64,000 bases of DNA. Source: an uncultured Pseudomonadota bacterium (lineage in GTDB: Bacteria > Desulfobacterota > Desulfobacteria > Desulfobacterales > Desulfobacteraceae). The number at the start of each line of letters is the position of its first letter. Position 1 is the first letter of the stretch. The DNA lies in contig CALGRI010000177.1 in the NCBI GenBank assembly GCA_937880875.1, positions 1 to 64,000 on the forward strand, given 5' to 3'. Made by a program: the position numbers and the translations under genes. The notes under the pieces are model-generated. The model saw nothing but the letters and a program-made list of their open reading frames with translations. It had not been told where the DNA came from and ran no database searches. Shown piece after piece: positions 58,788-64,000 of this stretch.

Positions 58788-60659
58788 CTATTTGTCTTCA
58801 GGTGCTTTAAAAGGCATTTCAACCTCCACTTCACCGCTACCGCTTCTTAAGAATTTTGCAGATGGATATTTTTTTTGGAAGACCTTGAGCATTTTTCTGT
58901 TTTCAGCAAGAACCATTGCAACAAATTGTTTATAATTATTTTCCTTTGCAATTATTTCAAGGATTTCAAGGAGGTATGATCCAATTCCCATTCCATGAAG
59001 TTTTTCCTTAACAAGAAATGCCACTTCAGCAGAATCAGTATCTGCTTCAGCATAGGAGCCAATGGCCACAATCTGTTTTCGTTTGCCCAACTGCATCAGT
59101 CCGATGATGGTCATGTTTCTTCGATAATCAACCTGGGCCCATTGTTTTTGAAGCATGTCCCTTGAGAAAACTTTTCGTTTATTAAAAAATCTATAGTAAA
59201 TAGAGTCTTCCTGCAAAGAATAATAAAAATGCCTGGATTCAAACTCATCAGACGGTAAAAGCGGCCTGAAATCAATGTTTTTCCCATTTGTAAGTTTTTT
59301 TGAATAAAGGTATTGATCCAGAAACAGAAGATCCTGTGTTGTCGGCGGAAGCTGATCCGGGAATATATAATGTCTTTTCTTGGCTTCTTCTATGAGATTT
59401 TTTCTAAATTTGGGGTGAGTAATCCTGGCAAGTTCCATCACCCGCTGATAGATGCTTTTTCCCCGCATTTCAGCAATGCCATACTCGGTCACAATGATAT
59501 CAATATCTCCCCTGGTGGTTGCAACACCGGCGCCTTCACTTAAATGGGGGACGATTCTTGAAACCTTGCCATTTTGAGCAGTGGAAGGAATAATAATAAT
59601 GGAAAAACCACCCTTTGACATGGTTGACCCCCTGATAAAATCAACCTGGTCGCCCATGCCGCTGTAAAAAAGATATCCTTTTGAATCTGTACATGCCTGG
59701 CCTGTCAGATCCACTTCAAGAGCGGAACTGATGGAAATAAAATTATCATTTTTTGCAATGACATTGGGATCATTTACAAATTCCGAAGATTTAAAATAAA
59801 ATTCCGGATTGTTGTCAACATAATCATATAATTTTTTAGAACCCATACACAATGATGCAACCACTCTGTTCGGGAGGTATGATTTTTTTTTGTTGGTGAT
59901 GACTTTCTTTTTAAACAAAGGTAACAGCCCATCTGTTATAACCTGTGTGTGGATACCCAGATCTTTTTTGTCGGAAAGATAGGGAACAATGGCATCGGGC
60001 AGATGGCCAAATCCAATTTGCAGCGTTGCTCCGTCATCCACAAGCATGTTGACATAATGACCGATTCTTTCAATGACCTTTTGATTTTTCATTTCAGGGA
60101 GAGATTCAAGTATGGGTTCATTATGCTCTACAAAATAATCAATTTCATCAATGTGTATATTGCTGTCCCCCCATGTTCTGGGCATCTCCTGGTTGATCTG
60201 GGCAATGACAATATCTGCATTTTGCATTCCGGAAAGGGTGATGTCAACGGAGATGCCTAAACTGCAATATCCGTGATCGTCCGGCGGGCTGACCTGTATC
60301 AGGGCAACATCAAGGCCGATTTCATGGTTTGCAAAAATTTCAGGAATCTGTGAAAGATAAACAGGAATATAATCGATTTTTCCTTCAAAGGCAGCTTGCC
60401 GCATTAAAGGGGAAATGAAAAACAGTTTTATGGAGAATCTTGAAAGAAAATTTTCATCATTGACATAGTTGGAAAGGGTCGCTGAAAGCATTTGATAAAT
60501 GACAATATCCTGAATGGATAGATCTTCTACCATGGCTTTTATCAATCTCTGGGGCTCACCACATCCTGTGCCGATAAACACCCTTGATCCATTTTTTATT
60601 TTTTTTACGCTCTGTTGTGCTGTAAGCAGTTTTTCAGGGCAAATATCCCTAAGATCCAT
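58788..60659 (-). CDS. Acetyl-CoA hydrolase/CoA-transferase fused to C-terminal GNAT acetyltransferase
   Basis: IQVSPPDDHGYCSLGISVDITLSG, GATLQIGFGHLPDAIVPYL, EGAGVATTRGDIDIIVTEYGIAEMRGKSI; C-terminal VAFLVKEKLHGMGIGSYLLEILEIIAKENN GNAT core. Confidence 0.93.
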   Translation of the reverse strand: MDLRDICPEKLLTAQQSVKKIKNGSRVFIGTGCGEPQRLIKAMVEDLSIQDIVIYQMLSATLSNYVNDENFLSRFSIKLFFISPLMRQAAFEGKIDYIPVYLSQIPEIFANHEIGLDVALIQVSPPDDHGYCSLGISVDITLSGMQNADIVIAQINQEMPRTWGDSNIHIDEIDYFVEHNEPILESLPEMKNQKVIERIGHYVNMLVDDGATLQIGFGHLPDAIVPYLSDKKDLGIHTQVITDGLLPLFKKKVITNKKKSYLPNRVVASLCMGSKKLYDYVDNNPEFYFKSSEFVNDPNVIAKNDNFISISSALEVDLTGQACTDSKGYLFYSGMGDQVDFIRGSTMSKGGFSIIIIPSTAQNGKVSRIVPHLSEGAGVATTRGDIDIIVTEYGIAEMRGKSIYQRVMELARITHPKFRKNLIEEAKKRHYIFPDQLPPTTQDLLFLDQYLYSKKLTNGKNIDFRPLLPSDEFESRHFYYSLQEDSIYYRFFNKRKVFSRDMLQKQWAQVDYRRNMTIIGLMQLGKRKQIVAIGSYAEADTDSAEVAFLVKEKLHGMGIGSYLLEILEIIAKENNYKQFVAMVLAENRKMLKVFQKKYPSAKFLRSGSGEVEVEMPFKAPEDK

Positions 60660-60836
60660 TTGATTTCTCCTGCCTTGCCTTTGAAAAGGATTTAAATGCG
60701 CTAATTATTAAATAATTTTAAACAAAAGCACAAGGAAAAATACAAAGCTCTTTTTTTATCCTATTTTTTATTTTTTCAAAACCTGAGTGTTTTAGGCTCA
60801 AATGTTAGTGTTGAAAAATAATCATCCACGGTTTCA

Positions 60837-60864
60837 GCCCTTCTGACCCGGGTAGGGCTTATTT
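60837..60864. other. Stem-loop in leader of response-regulator gene
   Basis: AGCCCT-TCTGACCCGGGT-AGGGCT. Confidence 0.4.
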
Positions 60865-60931
60865 GTATTGATAAAATATAAAGGTTAAGGTACATATTAT
60901 TGGATAATCATTCTAGAAAATAAAAAAAAGG

Positions 60932-62473
60932 TTGATACTGACAAAGATGAGAACCGATCCAATTAAAATTTTAATGGTTGATGATGAAAATGTCATTCTT
61001 GAAGTCGCTGAAGAATATTTCCAGAAAAAGGGGTATGAGGTTTATACAGCCGGAAATGGAATCGAAGCGCTTGACATTTTGAGCAGGGAAAAAATCGGAT
61101 GTGTATTTACTGATATTAATATGCCGGTGATGGATGGGCTGGACCTGGCTGAAAAAATCAGGCTGAAAGACAATACTCTCCCCGTAGTTGTCATGACAGG
61201 ATATCCGTCATTGGAAAATACCATACAGACATTAAAAAATGGTGTTATTGATTATTTGATAAAACCAGTTACCCTTGAACAAATGGAGCTGACACTTGTA
61301 AGAATTTTAAGGGAACGTGAACTCTTTGTTGAGAACCTGATTTTAAAAGAAGAGGTTGAACGCCGGGAACGGTTAAAAAAACTGAATAATGAGTTGCTTG
61401 AAAGGGTCCAAGAAGTAAATATATTGAACCGGGTGATGGAGGACTTTTCATCAGCTGATTCAAGTTATGGTATTTTTAATAAAGTTGTTGATTTGGGGGT
61501 TGAGGAATTAAAGGCAGATAAAGTTTTTTTTCATATATATTCTGATCAGGATAAATCCCTGGCGCTTGTTGCCAGTGCTGATTGTGGTATTGAAAATGAA
61601 ACGGTTCATTCATTATTTGGAAAAGATCTTTCAAAAGCTGCTAATAAGTTCATCCTTGATATCCTGAAAAAGGATCACAACCCCTGCCTGATTTCAGAGG
61701 CCGTGAAAAATAAACACCTTGATGATGTGGTTCATTCATTAATGGTTGTACCGGTGAAAATAAGGGACAATATTTTCGGTATTGCCAGCGCTTTTTCTTT
61801 TAGCAAAGATAAGTACTTTAATGAAAAAGATATTTACTATATGAGCTTTATCTCACAGAAGGCTTCCTCTGCTATTGAAAATATTGCATTATATGAAAAT
61901 ATTTATGACAATCTTTTTTCAACGCTCTATGCATTTGTAACTGCACTTGAGGTAAGGGATCTGTATACTAGAAAACATTCGACAAGAGTTGCAAAATATG
62001 CTCATATGATTGCCGAGGAAATGGGCTGTACAGATGAAGAACTGGATATTATTCGTTTTGCAGGAAGTCTTCACGATATAGGCAAAATAGGCATCAGGGA
62101 CGACATCCTTCTAAAGAGCAGCCAGCTGTCGGCTGAAGAATATAAAAAGATTAAAGAACATCCGGTGATTGGTGCGGATATCATTAGTAAATTGGGACTG
62201 TGGGATCGGGAAATGGTGATTATCCGCCATCACCATGAACGGTTTGATGGTAAAGGCTATCCTGATGGATTAAAAGGGGATGAAATCCCCAGACTTTCCA
62301 GGATTTTATGTGTTGCAGATTCATTTGATGCCATTGATTCTGACAGGGCATATAGAAAAAAAATGGGGAAAAATGAAATTTTTGGCATCATAAATGAAAA
62401 TTCAGGCACACAATTTGATCCTGAAGTCGTAAAAGCATTCTTAAAAATAGCAGATCAAGAGTTACTGGGTTGA
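60932..62473 (+). CDS. Response regulator with GAF-like and HD-GYP output domains
   Basis: REC: ILMVDDENVILEVAEEYF, VFTDINMPVMDGLDL, DYLIKPV; HD-GYP: AGSLHDIGKIGIRDDIL, IIRHHHERFDGKGYPDGLKGDEIP. Confidence 0.95.
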   Translation: MILTKMRTDPIKILMVDDENVILEVAEEYFQKKGYEVYTAGNGIEALDILSREKIGCVFTDINMPVMDGLDLAEKIRLKDNTLPVVVMTGYPSLENTIQTLKNGVIDYLIKPVTLEQMELTLVRILRERELFVENLILKEEVERRERLKKLNNELLERVQEVNILNRVMEDFSSADSSYGIFNKVVDLGVEELKADKVFFHIYSDQDKSLALVASADCGIENETVHSLFGKDLSKAANKFILDILKKDHNPCLISEAVKNKHLDDVVHSLMVVPVKIRDNIFGIASAFSFSKDKYFNEKDIYYMSFISQKASSAIENIALYENIYDNLFSTLYAFVTALEVRDLYTRKHSTRVAKYAHMIAEEMGCTDEELDIIRFAGSLHDIGKIGIRDDILLKSSQLSAEEYKKIKEHPVIGADIISKLGLWDREMVIIRHHHERFDGKGYPDGLKGDEIPRLSRILCVADSFDAIDSDRAYRKKMGKNEIFGIINENSGTQFDPEVVKAFLKIADQELLG

Positions 62474-62576
62474 TTTTTAGAAATACCTTTTATTTAAAAA
62501 AATAATACAATGTTTAAAAAACTATTGACATTTTTTTTAAAATCATATAAATAATCTAAGTTTTTTAATTGGTTTT

Positions 62577-62652
62577 GGGCCGTTAACTCAGTTGGCAGAG
62601 TATCTCCCTTTTAAGGAGAGAGTCGCTGGTTCGAGCCCAGCACGGCCCACCA
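62577..62652 (+). tRNA. tRNA-Lys (anticodon TTT), CCA encoded
   Basis: Acceptor GGGCCGT/ACGGCCC, anticodon loop CTTTTAA, T-loop GGTTCGAGCCC, 3' ACCA. Confidence 0.95.
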
Positions 62653-62669
62653 CCAAAAAAAGACATTGC

Positions 62670-62747
<78 letters not shown>

Positions 62748-62761
62748 CTTGAAATAATAAG

Positions 62762-62790
62762 GCTTTCAGCGTTTTGCTGAGAGCTTTTTT
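62762..62790 (+). terminator. Rho-independent terminator after tRNA-Lys/Glu
   Basis: GCTTTCAGC-GTTTT-GCTGAGAGC followed by TTTTTT. Confidence 0.88.
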
Positions 62791-63033
62791 ATTTTCAAGG
62801 AAACATCATGACTTCTCTAATTAATTTGAGACTCTGTCCAGGCACTACTTATCATATCAAATTTGATTAACAGCCTGCTGTCTCATCTTATCCTAACCCT
62901 TGACAATTTCCATACAATGACAGTAGATACACCAAAACAACACATGTTTTCAATACGTTAATCAAAAGGATTGAAAAACGCGTTTAGGAAACGTATTTTT
63001 TGACAATATATTGAAGAAGGAGGCGGGTCCCTT

Positions 63034-63900
63034 ATGACAAATCCCAGGCATTATCTTTTTCTGACAATTCTTTACCTTCTGGTTGTGGCAGGCATATGTG
63101 TTCTCCTGTTGACACCCCTTAAAGCTGCATTCATGGCTAACTGGGGGTTTAATCTTCTTATCTTTGCAGCTCTTTGTGTGGGCATTGGCATTAATATCTA
63201 CCAGATCCAGAGGCTGGAACCTGAAATCAAGTGGATTAAAATTTTTCGCACCGGTGATCTGGGCCTGTCTGTTACTGAACCACCAGCACTGCTTTCTCCC
63301 CTTGCCAAACATCTGGAAGCGATTCACCGGGACCGATTCCGCTTGTCTGCCCTGTCCCTTAACACGGTCCTGGACGGGATACGAGGTCATTTGGATGAGT
63401 CCAGGGAAATCTCCAAATATATGATCGGTCTACTGGTGTTCCTGGGGCTTTTAGGCACTTTTTGGGGATTGCTCCAGACCATCGGCACTGTGGGACAGGT
63501 AATCAGCGGCCTGGACGTGGGAACCCGAGATTTTGTCAATGTGTTTAGTAATTTAAAACAAGGGCTTGAAGAACCGCTTAAAGGGATGGGTACGGCCTTT
63601 AGTTCATCCCTGTTTGGTTTGGGCGGCTCCCTGGTACTGGGATTTGTCGATATTCAGGCGGGTCATGCCCAGAACCGGTTTTTTAATGAAATGGAAGAAT
63701 GGTTGACCGGGGTCACTCGCCTTGTGGAAACCGATGAAATGCCTGAAACCAATGCCAATCTTTCTGTTGCAGCGTTACAGGATATTGATAATCACCTTAA
63801 AATAATGATCGAGCAGATCCATAAAAATAACCAGGTCATGGCTATAATGTTAAAACAGCAGATTATTCCGTCAGGGGATAACCCAGACCTGAAGAAATAA
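63034..63900 (+). CDS. MotA/TolQ/ExbB proton-channel family protein (non-flagellar type)
   Basis: Three TM segments; MIGLLVFLGLLGTFWGLLQTIGTVGQVI and LKGMGTAFSSSLFGLGGSLVLGFVDI; strong GAAGGAGG Shine-Dalgarno. Confidence 0.85.
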   Translation: MTNPRHYLFLTILYLLVVAGICVLLLTPLKAAFMANWGFNLLIFAALCVGIGINIYQIQRLEPEIKWIKIFRTGDLGLSVTEPPALLSPLAKHLEAIHRDRFRLSALSLNTVLDGIRGHLDESREISKYMIGLLVFLGLLGTFWGLLQTIGTVGQVISGLDVGTRDFVNVFSNLKQGLEEPLKGMGTAFSSSLFGLGGSLVLGFVDIQAGHAQNRFFNEMEEWLTGVTRLVETDEMPETNANLSVAALQDIDNHLKIMIEQIHKNNQVMAIMLKQQIIPSGDNPDLKK

Positions 63901-63912
63901 CAGGAGATCGCA

Positions 63913-64000
63913 ATGATATCCAAAACTCGGCGCATATCAAGTCCTATTACAGCCTGGCCAGGGTATGTTGATGTTCTGTCAGCGCTGTTAATGGTGGTTA
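63913..64000 (+). CDS. MotB/OmpA-like partner protein, 3' truncated by window edge
   Basis: MISKTRRISSPITAWPGYVDVLSALLMVV...: N-terminal WPGYVDVLSALLM typical of MotB-like partners. Confidence 0.65.
   Translation, partial: MISKTRRISSPITAWPGYVDVLSALLMVV

Noticed and set aside
62962-63390. 142-aa minus-strand ORF
   Set aside because: Antisense to the MotA-like gene, which has a strong RBS and clear transmembrane pattern.
63034-64000. Zorya (ZorA/ZorB) defence system
   Set aside because: The MotA-like protein is short (288 aa), without the long C-terminal extension expected of ZorA, and no ZorC/D/E genes are visible. Left as a check beyond the window.

Overview
64-kb window of a bacterial chromosome with mostly housekeeping content. 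Gene repertoire and codon style suggest a Desulfobacteraceae-like sulfate reducer; this is inference only. I see about 57 supportable protein genes, 3 tRNAs (Arg-CCT, Lys-TTT, Glu-TTC), a TPP riboswitch with a downstream terminator in front of a thiamine-type ABC transporter, several intrinsic terminators, and two families of interspersed palindromes. I found no CRISPR array, rRNA operon, complete insertion sequence, prophage or recognisable defence island. The strongest unusual item is the 520-aa ORF at 36934-38496. It is one uninterrupted fusion of a TrpH/RNase AM-type PHP phosphoesterase (5'->3' trimming exonuclease family) to a complete RNase III (catalytic domain plus dsRBD), encoded directly behind dksA. 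If expressed as one chain, it would join a double-strand RNA endonuclease to a 5'-end trimming activity and could be a single-protein rRNA 5' maturation enzyme. Other points of interest: a decayed RelE toxin, an rmlD remnant beside the nucleotide-sugar genes, two small ORFs missing from the ORF track, a -24/-12 (sigma54)-like site, a CoA-transferase/GNAT fusion, a thiolase with an N-terminal insertion, and a low-complexity protein with a recombinase-like C-terminus. All calls are by eye; no database search was run.
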